Source: Epiperipatus broadwayi (taxonomy: Eukaryota > Onychophora > Udeonychophora > Euonychophora > Peripatidae). Taken from it: DNA of 64,000 nucleotides. Below, piece by piece: positions 10,331 to 23,645 of the stretch. Below the pieces are notes generated by a model. The model ran no database searches, was not told the origin of the DNA, and saw only the letters and a list, made by a program, of their open reading frames with translations. Where the stretch lies: contig JAQFVV010012422.1 of assembly GCA_028023455.1 (NCBI GenBank), positions 6,631,710-6,695,709 of the forward strand, written 5' to 3'. Position 1 is the first letter of the stretch; every line of letters starts with the position of its first letter. The translations under genes were made by a program, and so were the position numbers.

Positions 10331-13260
10331 AGCTGCATCAGATTCAAACCCCTAATCCCAACCTGCTGCAGCTGCCTCAATAAAACCATGATGCCTTGAA
10401 ACAACACATAATTCCAGCATGAAATCAAATGAACCTCGTCGGCCAATGGACATGAAGATCTCAAATCGTTATCTTGAATTGCTTAATTTACTTGCCAAAA
10501 GGAACTCTGTAATAAATAAATAAATTTGCTTCTACTACTTTCTGGGAAATCCAGGTAAAGAACTTTAATCATTGATCTTTTTAAATTTTCTTATGAAAAG
10601 GAAATTTTGTACTTGCAATAATAAGTGAAGGTGACGTATGAATTAATTTAATGAGATTTCCTTAAAGATTCATTCCATTACGGATGTAATAAAGTAATTA
10701 GTGTTGAAAGTCACATGATACAAACTTTTTGTAGTATCGACCTTCACTACTTGAGATATGTATGAATGAGAGATCTATTGGAAAGAATGATGTATGAGTG
10801 TGATTTGAAATGACAGAGTAAAAAATACATTGTTTTTATAATATTAAATAAATATATCAAGAAAGTAGAGTATTGGCTTAGTTATTTGTTTATAAATCCA
10901 TTTATTTAGTTATTATTCTTATTTTTTATGTTTAAAAAGCAAAAAAGAACCCCATTCATGGCTATTCCTGGTGGTGATGCCATCCGACCATGAGACTGAG
11001 CTAGCCGATGGTCAAAACCTCTCTTACATTACGTAAATAGTATTCTTGTTGGTAATATATCCACTTTGCGTAATTCTTATATTTGTATAGGATTGGCACT
11101 TGGTGTCCTTCAGATGACCATAAATACGCATTGGGGATATATTACAGTTGCAAGAATAAACCCATAAGTTTTGAATAATAATATTTTAGGTCAAAACCAC
11201 TTAATTAAATAAAAATACATAGGCATGTATATTGATACATCATTAATACATATTTGATAATATACACCTGTCTAGTGAGAGGTAATAGGGTTTTGTTATA
11301 ATACAGAACAATCAAATCTGAAAACATTATGACAATTCACAAACTAGATCCTTAAAGAATCACTTAATTAGTAAATAAAGCCTCAAAACCAATTTACCAT
11401 AGTAATGTTGCCAGACTTGGTAGCTCAGTGAATACATTTATATTGCTAATATTACATTCTTGATAAGCCTTAATTATTTATGAGCCTGTTAACCCTCTCG
11501 GAAGGTGTCATTTTTTTTATTTTCACATTTAACATTGAATTTAAGATTAAACCATTATTACTTATCAGAAAATAATAAATTTGACTTCATTTGGTACATA
11601 TTTTTATTTACAATTAAAATAAATTCTAAATGTTCACATTTTATTTTTAAAAATATTTAAAAATTGACTTCAAAATCAAAACAAAAAGCTTCATATGTCA
11701 TAATTTCTAAAAAGATTTTCATTTTCAAAATCAATGAAATCTTTGTTATTTGACATTTAATTTTTAAAATGTGAACAAGTAAATATTTATTTCTCTTAAA
11801 TCTAATGAAATATGCTTTAAAAGTTAAAAAATTTTAAATATTTTTTTACAATATTACAATAATTTCACATTTATTAGTAGTTGGACAGATGACATAATAA
11901 CTAAGTTTATAAATGCCTTCAGGTTAAATTTGCATTGTCCAAAAATATAATATTCTGTTTTAAAGAATAAAATATTTTAATTCAAATTAAATTATTAATA
12001 ATTTATTTGTTGATTTCTAATAATTGTTGTATAATTACTGTACAAAAACACAAATAAACAAGTTTTTGGTTATTTGAACTATTTTTTCCAAAAAATGTCA
12101 TAAAAGTTAGTGCTGTCAGGATACAAAATGGTGATTCATCAGAGCACAGCTAAAGTCAATTTTCTGGCCATGTATGGTATTTTTCTGAACCAAAATTTTA
12201 CATTGAAATATATATAGAAATACATATATTTAAAAATAAAACTTGCAAAAATTCTCAATAGGTGTCTAATAAGTCTAAAACATGATGTTTCTCTAGTGCT
12301 CCCTTAATGATTAATGTTGTTAAGATGTGAGATAGACAGAAAAAAGCTGTTGTAAATATATTTAGTCATTATCAATAGTATTATGTAATAGTAAATTAAA
12401 AATTCCTCTAGGCAAGTTACTATGATTGAAAATAAGGATTAAGTATAATGCCATACACTAAAGATTGTCTTAGTTTCAACATTGATTTAACAAGTAGAAA
12501 TTCAACATAAATAATGCAGATTTTTCTGCATGTACAATATATATACTTGTGAGAATGAACAAATATTTCTAATATCATTAAAAAAATTAAGACCCTAAAA
12601 AGGTTAGAATATGTTAAAATAATTTATAGAGAACTGAAATTTTAAATGTAGTGATATTAAGTAAACCACATGGGTGCTGGTTGTGAAGAAAAGACATTCA
12701 GATATTTATTTGCAAATATAGACAATAAAGCTTTTATTTGGTTTTTGTGAAACTATTTCCGTATTTAAAGAATATAATCTAAAAAAGCATTTTCCAGCAA
12801 AATATTTGCTGACCATCAGCAGGAACTCAACCACAAATTTGAGCCCTCCAAAGCTGACATTTTATGCACAGAAAGAAATGGTGTCAAGAGGAAGGTTAAG
12901 GAAGCATGTTTCATCCCAGCGATGCCAGATCAATAAACAGAAAAGACACTTGTTTCGTGATCTTGAAAAAATGGATGGTATAGGAGGCAATTTGCATACA
13001 TTTGCATATAGTTAACAATATGAAAGGGACTATGAATATGGAGCTACAAGGGCTCTGAAAGCACTAAGTGTGAAAAAATAGAATAGATATAAAAAAGCCT
13101 ACAAATTATTATATATAAAAGTTTCACCGTAAAGCATTTATTTTCAGCGTATTAGTAATTACAAAACATTTAATAAAATATAAACTATTTTCACTGGAAC
13201 AAATGAAAATTGAAACAGAAAAATAAAAATATGGTTTGCATAAGCAACAAAATACTTTGA
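10331..13260. other. Long AT-rich stretch, mostly featureless
   Basis: About 2.9 kb without a supportable gene. GAGCTAGCC near 10995 resembles the complement of a tRNA A box, as in the minus-strand tRNA-like repeat at 29570-29705, but no B box was matched. The left part of the hAT element that ends at 14877 must start somewhere in 12-13.3 kb; its left terminus was not located. Confidence 0.45.
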
Positions 13261-13269
13261 AAATTTTGT

Positions 13270-14560
13270 CCAATACAGATAGAGCTGTGATAAAAGTTAG
13301 TCCATTGTTGCATATAAGGTTGCAAAATAATGTAAATCATTTTCTGATGGGGAATTTATGAAAGAATGTTTGATAGATATTGCTGATAATATTTCAAGTA
13401 ATCATTTAAATTAAAATTGGAAGATTGTATTTACCATGCCCTGGCTTTAGATGAGTCATGTGATATTACCAATATGAGCCAACTTTTAATTTTTATTTGA
13501 GGTATAAATCTTAAATTTGAAATTATGAAACAATTACTTTCTGCATATCCTATGAAAGACACAATGACTGGTGCAGATTTTTTATAGCTCTTCAAAAAAC
13601 GTTGCAACAACATAATATAAAGTGGGATAAAATTGTCAACATCACAACTGATGGGTGTCCTACTTTGATAAAAAAAAACATTGAATTATTAGAAAGAATA
13701 AGCAACAAAATAAAGCATATTTCAGGTAAATAAATAATTTTCTTACATTGCATAATTCATCAAGAAACTCTTTGAAATTGAATCATGTTACATCAGTTGT
13801 AACGAAAGTAGTTAATTTTATTCGTGGAAGAGCTTTAAGCCACATAACATTTTTGAAAGAAATTGAATGCGATTTTACTGATATCCTTACCATGCAACCA
13901 TAAGATGGCTTAGTCTTCCAAAAGTTTTAGAACACTTTCATGGTTTGTTAGATGAAATTATTAGCTTCATAAATGCTAAAGACAAACTGAATGAATTTTG
14001 TGAATTAAAAGATGAACAATGGCCGGACGACTTTTTCTTTTCTGCTGATCTGATTTTACATCAAAATGAATTAAATTTATTATTATAAACAGTTAACTCA
14101 CTTTTCAATCTTACAAAAAAAAAGAAAACTTGAAATATGCTGATTTTAAGAAATATGAGGCTATAATAAGTGACTTATTTAATGAATTTACAAGAAGATT
14201 TGATGATTTTCAGAAACTTTCTAAAGATCTATCTTTAGTAAGCCTGCAGTTTAATTTTAATGTCAGTGATGCACTACCTTGCATCAAATTGAAACTGATA
14301 AATTTACAATCAAAGTTAATATTGCAGAATCAATTTGCTGAGAAAACAATAACAAACTTTTATGCCTCGTTAAATCCAGAAATGTTTAAAAATATTCTGG
14401 ATAATGCACAGAAATATTTAACATTCTTTAGATCAACATACCTATGTGAAACTACATTTTTTTATTGAAAAATGCAAAGAGCAAAATCAGATCATGAATA
14501 ACGGATGAAAATTTAGGAGCAGTTCTATGAATATCCACCAGTGAATGGAATCCCAATTTT
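13270..14560 (+). pseudogene. Dead hAT-superfamily transposase (GTF2IRD2/ZBED-like)
   Basis: Plus-strand translation in shifting frames gives hallmark hAT blocks in order: ALDESCDITNMSQLLIFI near 13435-13495, then ...GADFL; KIVNITTDGCPTL near 13630-13670; a CIIHQETL-like block near 13750; and near the C-terminus an NFYASLNPEMF stretch leading to a FRSTYLCETTF-type hAT dimerisation block at about 14430-14460. These match the transposase-derived family that includes GTF2IRD2 C-termini and ZBED/FAM200 proteins. The longest intact piece, 14130-14468, encodes the C-terminal helical part. Multiple stops and frameshifts rule out function. Confidence 0.8.
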
Positions 14561-14855
14561 GATGAAATCATAAATCAGGAACATTCCAAATTTAATCCTT
14601 CACATTAAAGTTTTTGTTTTCTGCATTAACTTTATCATAACAATAAAAATGTTCCAAATTGTAATTCTTATTTGTACCTATCTATAACCAATTCCTATTT
14701 AAACCATTAAATATTGTATATACTTTTTTAAAAATACATTGATAATTTGGTAATTCAAGTAATATAACATTTTTTAGTCTCTCATTTTTTTTATTAAATA
14801 GTTTAATCTATTCCGGCCCACATTATGATACAAAATTTTTATTTGGCCTGCTGAT

Positions 14856-14877
14856 AAAAAAAGTTGGCCCATCCCTG
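14856..14877 (+). repeat. Right terminal inverted repeat of the hAT element
   Basis: AGTTGGCCCATCCCTG ends at 14877; its complement starts CAGGGATGGGCC, a canonical hAT terminus. The adjacent AATTAGTG (14878-14885) is the likely 8-bp target duplication. The same sequence starts the second copy of the surrounding repeat at 18361, which has no hAT insertion. The left terminus was not found. Confidence 0.7.
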
Positions 14878-15500
<623 letters not shown>

Positions 15501-18099
15501 AAAAGTACAATAATGTACCGGATGTGTTCGTAAGATGATCCAGCATATTCTATTTGCTAGGTTTAAACCTTATTTATCATAAATTTATAATTTTATATTA
15601 TAAATGTTACATGCATGGACCAGCCCTTCGAGCAGAGGGAAGAATATCATTGATGACAGAGCCATCAATGATACTCACGACCAGACCGAGCTATGCAATG
15701 CATAACATGATCACATTTCCAGACCGTGGCCCACCTTGACTGCTAGATTCAAACTCCTACTACTCAAGCACTTTATTTGTTTTGAGGTAAACCTCAGGCA
15801 CCAGCTAGTTATGAGAACTAATGTGTTTGGATGGTAGGCCCATAATACAGCACTCGAAATATCTCATGACTAGCTCAATCTAAAGTAATACAATAACAAA
15901 TTAGTGCTTTAATTAGTGGTAAAGAATTGACCGACAAATATTACGTTTCAAGATAATTTATTTAAATTAAACATTTATTATTCTGATTTTAAATACTTTT
16001 ATAAGAAGTTAATTAAATTAGACAATGATATATACTGACTACGCACATACTCTGAATTCATATAATAAAATATCATATAACAAAGCATTAAATAATATTT
16101 GACATTTAAATAAATACATGGAATCAATATAAAATATCATAAAGCATTCACATACATGACATTTCAAAACATGCACATCAATATTTCTTTATACATGCTA
16201 TAAAGTTCATTATTAATTGATTCTGGGAGGCTTCAAATTATTGCAATGGCTACTTTAATTAGAAATGGAAATAAGAAAATGTTATTTATTACCTAGAATT
16301 TGAACATGGACTTCTTGCTGGTTGTTACTTCAATTGAAAATCTTTCCAACCAGTTGGATGTGAGGTTTTTCTTGAGGAGGTTTAATGCTTAATATTTTGA
16401 GACATTTTTCTTTAAGACAGAGATTGACAGCGATTTTCAAGTTGTTAGGCAGGCATAATTTTCCCCGGGCAGGTTGGCTGTTTCATTGGACTCAGGCTGG
16501 AGCAAAGTGTTTCCGACGATGATTAACAATGCATGATTGATTCTGGATACATAATAAACTGACTAATTGATTGACTGAGCTGTACTGATCTGATTGTGAT
16601 CTCAACCGTAATCTCAACTGATAGATTGAATTCAACTAACTGTCCAATGAAAAAACTGGACTATTTATTAGGATGACCTATTGTCATTTTGATAATTGGT
16701 TTTTATGTCCACCGGCTATCTCTGTTGTTGAAATTCCTCCACTGTTTTCAAATATATTCCTTAGATAAGCTTTCGATTATGTTTTCATTTGATAGATATT
16801 GCAAACTTGTTGTTTTGTGGATTTTGTTTAAACTTAGTAGCTATTGCACATTTTGTTTTTACATTTTAACTTTTGATATCATTTTTTTTATATTTAACAT
16901 GCACATAGTTATCATTTGTTACTTATGCATATGTATATTTTATTCTAATAAATAATTTACAAAAGATTTCCTTTTTTGCTTTTTTGTTTTAACTTTAAAT
17001 GAGAAGAGATATATTTTAATTATTTGAAAATCCATTACTTTTAATTTTTCCCATAAAACCATGAATTAATTGTTTTTAGCAAACTACTTTTTTTACTTTA
17101 ATATTTTAAATGAAGAGAGAAAGATTTATTCTTGAATGGTCATAACTTGTAACTTTTATTTACTTTCTAAAATTGTTGAGTTAATCTCCCCCTTCTAATT
17201 AATTACTTGTAATTTTATTTCAAACTACTACTAATAATAAAACACTCTTTAAATTTTTAGTTTTAATGTTTTAACTTATATAAAAAACTTTTTAAACTTT
17301 TAACCATTTCTTTAAACGAGAGGTTTTCATTTCAATCATTTTTAGACAAAATTATTATACGGCAATACTTTTATTATTTATTTATTAACCCTCACATTAT
17401 TTATGAGAATTTTATTTTAATAATTTTTAGACAAAATTTTAATGAACGCTCAGTAGCGTTACAATATAAAATGCCACATTAAAGTTTCCTAAATCCTAGT
17501 CACTCTTTTATTTGCAGTTGGACAATAATAATAGCAGTGATACATGGTTTAGTATTATTCATAGACTTAATTATTCTTATATTTTAATTTAATGCATATG
17601 ATTTGAAGCAAACCTTTTATTACTCATAGAATAATTTATATAACTCTTTTTTCCATTTGTCACCCCATATTATTGCTGAATTCCAATTTATCTTTGCTAC
17701 ATATAGTCATTATATATTTATCATTGTATATTATTAACTATTAAGAAATCTGACATTTTTTATTATTCACCTGGTGGAAATTTTTGAAAAGGCTCAATCT
17801 TTCACTTCTATATAAAATCTTTATTTTATACTAAAACTCAATAAATTGGACTTGTTTTTTTTTAAATTTAATTTTATAAATGAATAATATTCTAAAAAAT
17901 TCATTTGTCTTTTTTAAATATTTAACAAACTGACTTGTAAATAAGAACAAAGTAAGTAAATGTCACCAAAGTTGTTAGTATGAACACTCTTTGAGCAAAT
18001 GAGCAAATTTGTTCTTACTTTTTAAAGTTTTTTTAATACAAACAAAAGTATATTTATGAGAAATCATTCAAATTCCGCTTTAAAATCTAATATTTTTGC
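15501..18099. other. AT-rich stretch with no recognised gene
   Basis: Contains locally GC-richer DNA near 15600-15740 and 16440-16520 but no open frame with a recognisable domain. The segment at 17468-17514 is repeated at 19194-19240 (ATGCCACATTAAAGTTT ... CCTAGTCACTCTTTTATTTGC). Confidence 0.5.
17468..17514 (+). repeat. Short dispersed repeat, also at 19194-19240
   Basis: About 47 bp beginning ATGCCACATTAAAGTTT and ending CACTCTTTTATTTGC, present here and downstream of the second dispersed repeat with a few changes. Function unknown; probably the end of a decayed mobile element. Confidence 0.55.
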
Positions 18100-18178
18100 C
18101 TTGTTGTTAGCATAGCTGCCTTCCAAACAGCTGGCCCGGGTTTTTTTCCCAGTCAATGCTTTGACACATAAAAAAACC
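18100..18178 (+). repeat. Degenerate tRNA-derived SINE
   Basis: Reads TTGTTGTTAGCATAGCTGCC, then a decayed B-box region (CCCGGGTTTTTTTCCC), then GTCAATGCTTTGACACATA and an A-run. The block order (head, CCAAACAGCTG, B box, ATGCTTTGACACAT, A-tail) matches the SINE at 27842-27946. Confidence 0.6.
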
Positions 18179-18360
18179 CAATATTTAATTTATAACTGTT
18201 ACAATATTTGAAAAGATTTTGACATGTCATTTCTGACAGATGATGACATTATACACGTTATGATTTCCTTTGTTTATATTAGGGTAAAGTTCATTAACTT
18301 CTATTTCTAAAAATAAAAGTTAAATGAATTGAAAGTGTACCTATATATTTAATATCAACT

Positions 18361-18840
18361 AATTAGTGTGTAAAAGCAATCAAAAATGTTCTATAAACAG
18401 GCAAAAAATCATAAACCAGAAGGAAGTGAAAGCCTTCTGGGTATTTTTTCTGTTATAAATTAATAGAGTAAAACCTTAGATTTTAGTCAACTCTCTGTAA
18501 TATAGTGACATCTTCAGATTTTTTTCCAATTAAAAGAATCAATAAAAGCAGATTGTTATAAAAAAAGCTTGCAATAATGCCATTTACTATAATGATAAAA
18601 CAGCAATATAAAGCAGTGAAACTACACTTTTTTTTGCAAATAAACCATATTTTCTGATGAATCTGAAAGTTATAAAGATAATACTCTGTATGATGAGTAA
18701 GGGCTTGAATGCCAAGTTACATTCAAGTACCAATGGGTCCATCACAATGATTAAAATGATTGCAGTTAGAATTGATGCTGAAACTTCTATCTTTGAGTTT
18801 GATATTATCACCATTAAATTAAACTGCTTAACATTATATA

Positions 18841-18897
<57 letters not shown>

Positions 18898-19180
18898 GTA
18901 TTATGCTGGAAAGACAAATATAACCAAATTAAATTACAGCATTTCTGCACGAACTCCTCATTATCACAAGCCCTCAACCAGTGAATAAAATACCGATCTG
19001 AATTTTCTAATTATAACTTTTCAGAATAAATTTCTGATTATCAGGTAAGCTATTAGTTTTAAATACCTGTATCACCTAATCAAAAATGTGGCTATTTAAA
19101 CAGTAAGTCAGACTACCATTTTGCATAAAGCGCCTGTGTTTAAATCCCAGCCTGATCTAACTGTCAAGAGTTTGATATAA
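18361..19180 (+). repeat. Dispersed repeat, copy 2
   Basis: Homologous to 14878-15500, but with about 300 bp of extra sequence between the 'TTCTATAAACAGGC' block and the 'GCAGTTAGAATTGATGC' block. It carries a shorter (TTA)n tract. Having the uninterrupted start AATTAGTG here defines where the hAT element sits in copy 1. Confidence 0.7.
18841..18895 (+). repeat. Microsatellite (TTA)n, 55 bp
   Basis: Perfect TTA units at the position equivalent to 15062-15236 in the paralogous repeat. Confidence 0.95.
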
Positions 19181-19240
19181 AAAGTACAGTATACAATGCC
19201 ACATTAAAGTTTTTCTATATCCTAGTCACTCTTTTATTTG

Positions 19241-20630
19241 CCATCTGCCTCACTTCCATGTACCATTGTGGACATAAAGTATCATTTTAAAAACTGCCTA
19301 TTGTTCTCAATAAAACTTTTTCTGTATTCAATTTGAGCTTCTGTTGGCCCCACTATTATATTGACTGTGCTTTAAGGTTATAGATAAAGGGAGTCAGCAA
19401 TCCAAAACAAACACATTATAATGCTGAATGTGACGTTTGCATAACGAATGTAATTCATTTAGGTTTTCAAAAATTGTTGTTTGACAAATCTATTTCTATT
19501 TTTAAAAATTTCTATGTAGAATTTTTTGAAAGGAAATATAAAATATCTTTGTTATGAATTTTTATTTTCTTCTCAATTTGTGTTTTTTTTTTTTTTTACT
19601 CTTGTTTTGTAAGTTCTAGGTGTCGTGCTTAATGAACAAAGAAGCCATATATAGAGTGAATACACTATACCTTTTTCAATTCTTGTCGGTAGCTTATGAG
19701 AGGGCAAGTTTGTATTAGAAAGCTGCAAATTAATTTGACTGATTATTATTACTATAACAATTTCCTTCAGTTCATTTATTTGTGTGAGATGTGAATGCGT
19801 GTATATTTTCTATTTACCCAAGCGCCCTTTAGAAAATACACATATTACAAAGAATAGAAATGCAATAAAAATCTAATTTATATACAAAAGATATCTGACA
19901 AGAAGTAATTGAATAATTTATGAGAAGTGTTAAGAGGGGAAGAAAAATTGAATATTGGTCCATTATAGTGAAGTAGGTCAAGAGTATTTTATTGGGACCG
20001 AATAATGACAGAAGAATTCGTCATAATTTACTACAACAAAAACTAACGGCAATTTGTAATGAATGTATGTTATTAATAGTACAAATAAAAATGAATTCCT
20101 GTGGTGTGCAAAGTATTTGGGTTGTATAATATTTGTTTAAAAATACAGGTGTGTCATTAAGCAGAGATTATCTGACTAATATATCTGAACTATTATTAAG
20201 TGAAAAGGCAATCGACTTTAAATAATACAAACACCCATATATAGAAAGTTATTAAAACAAAATGAAATAATTTCACCGAAGTATTTGAAATGTGTTTTTA
20301 AGCGGTAATTATTTTATAGATTAAATTCTGATTTAAGCAAAATATTTATAGTTTTGGTTAAAAGTTTAAATTAAAACTATTAAGAAGAGTATTAAAATAT
20401 GTTAGTGAGTTTATAAACTACTTGCGTTCTTTTATATATATATATATGTAACAGGTAGTTAATAGTGCCTTAATAAGCGCCAGTATATGAAACATATCAA
20501 ATTGAGAAAAGACTCGTTTCTGATATCATGGAACAAAAGGAAAAAGAAAATAGCAAACATCGCTTAAATTCAAAGGTCCATTTTGAAAATCTATTTCTGA
20601 GATTGAAGTTTTAAAACTATAAGATTTCTC
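19241..20630. other. AT-rich stretch with no recognised gene
   Basis: No open frame with recognisable features. An (AT)n run near 20436-20450. Confidence 0.5.
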
Positions 20631-20977
20631 AACATTGGTGTGACAAGAATCTCGCCCTCAGGGTGGCCTTTGAACGTTCCGTCATCAGATTTTCAATTGG
20701 ATGGACGGTTGAAAGAGTCGGAATGGGGAGTGGATTGAAGCATGTCCATTAAAGTATGAGGATTGGTTATCTTAATATATATCTGAGTACTTATTGCATA
20801 TATGTGTAGAAATGATAATCTGGACCAACTGGTGATTGCTGATTTAGAATGAAATACGTATATTGGTGATTATTTATCTTATCGACATATATGTGTTCAA
20901 GTGTATAAGTGATATGAGATAGAGTGGAGAATAGTGGGTCACGTGAAAGTCTGTGCTCATATGCCCTATATATTACA
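20631..20977 (+). repeat. About 347-bp repeat unit 1
   Basis: Begins AACATTGGTGTGACAAGAATC and ends CCTATATATTACA. Nearly the same sequence is at 21104-21446 in the same orientation. Shared internal blocks include CTCAGGGTGGCCTTTGA, CATCAGATTTTCAATT and GGATTGAAGC. No open frame is conserved between the units, so this is not a coding duplication. Confidence 0.8.
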
Positions 20978-21103
20978 AATATTGATACAGGTATATAATA
21001 AGCCTGTATTTTAGTTATTACATAGTAGAGAGGTCTGCCCATCCCTTGTATATGTATTAAATGGTTTATGTCCTGTACATGAGGGGTCAGATTGACTTTA
21101 GGT

Positions 21104-21446
21104 CAACATGGGTGTGACAAAAATCTCGGCCTCAGGGTGGCCTTTGAGCATTCCATCATCAGATTTTCAATTAGACGGTTAAAGAGTTGAAGTGTGGAGT
21201 GGATTGAAGCTTGTCCATTAAAGTATGAGGATTGGCTATCTTAATATATATCTGAGCACTTATTGCATATATGTGTAGAAATGATAATCTTGACTAACTG
21301 ATGTTTGCTGGTTTAGCATGAAATATGTATATTGATGATTATTTATCTTTTCGACATATATGTGTTGAAGGGTATCAGTGTTATGAGATAGAGTGGAGAG
21401 TTGTGGAGCATGTGAAAGTCTGTTCTCATATACCTTATATATTACA
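21104..21446 (+). repeat. About 343-bp repeat unit 2
   Basis: Direct duplicate of 20631-20977 with scattered substitutions and a short deletion (GGATGGACGGTT becomes AGACGGTT). The period between the two units is about 473 bp. Confidence 0.8.
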
Positions 21447-21498
21447 TCTTAATGAATAATATTTCTGTAGTGCATTGGGTAGTGAAATTCATTAAGTG

Positions 21499-21760
21499 GA
21501 TAATCTCTAGCCTAATGAATGACTAATAAAAATTATTAATATATTTTTATTAAGTGATTTGTGTCAAAATTGTGAGGGCAGCACACTTGACCCATCAATT
21601 AAACTGTAGTAATTGACTATTTATATATATACATACGAAACAATGATAAAGATATGTGTAAACGATTGTGGTCTGGGCCAACTGATGAGTGCCAGTTCAG
21701 TTCAAAATGAGCATCTTAGGGGTCATGCATCTTTTTTATATATCTTTTGGTCATGTTTAT
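21499..21760 (+). repeat. Diverged related repeat unit 3
   Basis: Shares with 23385-23645 the blocks ATAATCTCTAG, TAATGAATGA, GTCAATTAAACT or its variant, GATATGTGTA, and CCAACTGATGAGTG. The last two blocks resemble GCATATATGTGTAGAAATGATAATC...CCAACTG in units 1 and 2, suggesting an older member of the same array. Confidence 0.55.
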
Positions 21761-23011
21761 GATTACACTTTTCCACAAGGTGTTAAAAGTAGACAGAAAC
21801 CAGTCCCTACATTGTGTGAAAATGGTGTAGTGAAAATAACATAACAAAAATACTATTCACTAAGTGAATGTCTAATAAAAATTATTATTATTATTTTAAT
21901 TATGGTATGCAAAAAAGCCTAATACCATTCCAAAATTCACTTTAAAGAAATGACTACTATTAATACCAAATTGGCTTAATGAATTGTGTTAATGAATTCA
22001 CATCTAGTGATAGCAATATGATTAATGAAACTTGAACTATGGATAAACTCCAATAATACTGTTAATGTATTATTTTCGCTGTCTTCGTCCTGTATGAGGC
22101 CATAAAAAAAGTGATAGAATATTTTCACACTTCCCATTTTTCTACAAAATGATCGTTGTTGGGACTTTCATTTTTGGAAGTTATGAAAGATCTTGCAATA
22201 TATGGCCCCATCTTTAGTAAAATAATAAAAAAACAGTTATCTGATCATGTGCATGCAATTTTCTAATCAGATTATGAAATAGCAATAAATAAAAAATAAT
22301 TCTGGCTATGGTAATGCCAATTATGGCTACTTCATATAAAACAATTATTTTAGTTTTACCTCTGAATCTGTTAATGAGATCAATTTTGTGAATTACAATA
22401 AGCAATCAACAAAGTTAGACCACATAATAAAAATGATATAAAGTATCATTTTGATCCATGATGACCACAAAGATATCATTGGAAACCCAGATGTAAATAG
22501 GCAACATTCTCTTTCTCCAGAAAATTGTATATAATAAGGTGATTATTTTATAACCTTCTCTGAATACCTGAATGATACCATATTTATCAGATTTTGTCTT
22601 TTCAATGCATAGAAAGAGTCACACAGACAAATGTACAAATACATTTAATGTCTATTTTTAAATAAATGACATAATTGATTTGAGGAGCAAGAGAGTTTGA
22701 GGGTGTGCATGTTTGTTCCTATGCTGTGTTGGAAACTAAAGTATTTGTTATTTTGTCATGCTTTAATGTAAACTATCACTATACTAAATGTTCCTGTTAT
22801 TATTTATATTTTCTATTGCATGTCATAAATAAAATAATCAAATGGTTTATAGCTTGGTAATGTTTAAACATTGGAAGTGATCAAGAAGAACATTGAGTTC
22901 CAGACATCACAACCTAATCACACAGAACCATAAAAAATGATTATATGATTGTACAAAAATGTCAAAGGCAAGTTGGAAAAACATTGTCAGAAGTATGTAT
23001 GTGGGTGTGTC
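21761..23011. other. AT-rich spacer, nothing recognised
   Basis: No coding or repeat signal that I can assign between the repeat units and the polypurine tract. Confidence 0.45.
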
Positions 23012-23282
23012 AGAGAGAAAGGGAGAAGAGAGAGGGAGGAAGAGAGAGAGAGAGAGGGATGGAGGGAGAGGGAGGGGAAGAAAGAAAAAAAAGGAGAGAG
23101 GGAGAAAGAGAGGAGCGGGGAGAGATGGAGAGAAAGGAAGAGAGGGACAGTGGAGAGAGAAGGAGAGAGGAAGACAGGGAGAGCAAGAGATTGAGAGGAG
23201 AGAGGGAAGAGAGGAGAGAGAGGAGGAGAGGGACAGAAAGAGGGGAGAGAGAGGATGAAGAGAGGGGGAAAGAGAGGGAGAT
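23012..23282 (+). repeat. About 270-bp polypurine (GA-rich) tract
   Basis: Almost exclusively A and G on the plus strand, with only scattered C or T. Open frames in all six frames here (Arg/Glu/Gly or Leu/Ser/Pro rich) are composition artefacts. Long polypurine-polypyrimidine tracts can adopt triplex (H-DNA) structures. Confidence 0.95.
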
Positions 23283-23384
23283 AGTGCTATGAAAACTGTC
23301 AACATGGGTAAGGATATCAGGTGTTAAAATCTCTATAAGACCATACATATTATTAATTGAGAATTAAAGACTATATTGGGATTA

Positions 23385-23645
23385 GAAATAATCTCTAGTT
23401 TAATGAATGATTAGTAAAAGTTATTAATATATTTCTATAAAATGGCTGGTATCAAAGTCGTGAGTGAAGAAAATATAAACCTTGTCAATTAAACTATAGT
23501 AATTTGATACCTATAAATATACTGAACAAATGATGAAGATATGTGTAGGAGATTGTGATCAGAGCCAACTGATGAGTGTTGACTCAGGATGAAATGCACA
23601 TCTTGGGATCATTTGTGTTTTTCATGTCTTTGGTTATATGTTTCA
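23385..23645 (+). repeat. Diverged related repeat unit 4
   Basis: Counterpart of 21499-21760 in the same orientation; the polypurine tract lies between them. A further weak echo, GGTTGGTATCACTTG...TGATATGAAATATGCAT, occurs near 23825-23900. Confidence 0.55.

Noticed and set aside
22907-23348. Overlapping Arg/Glu-rich and Ser/Leu/Pro-rich open frames on both strands
   Set aside because: Composition artefact of the polypurine tract; open in all frames.
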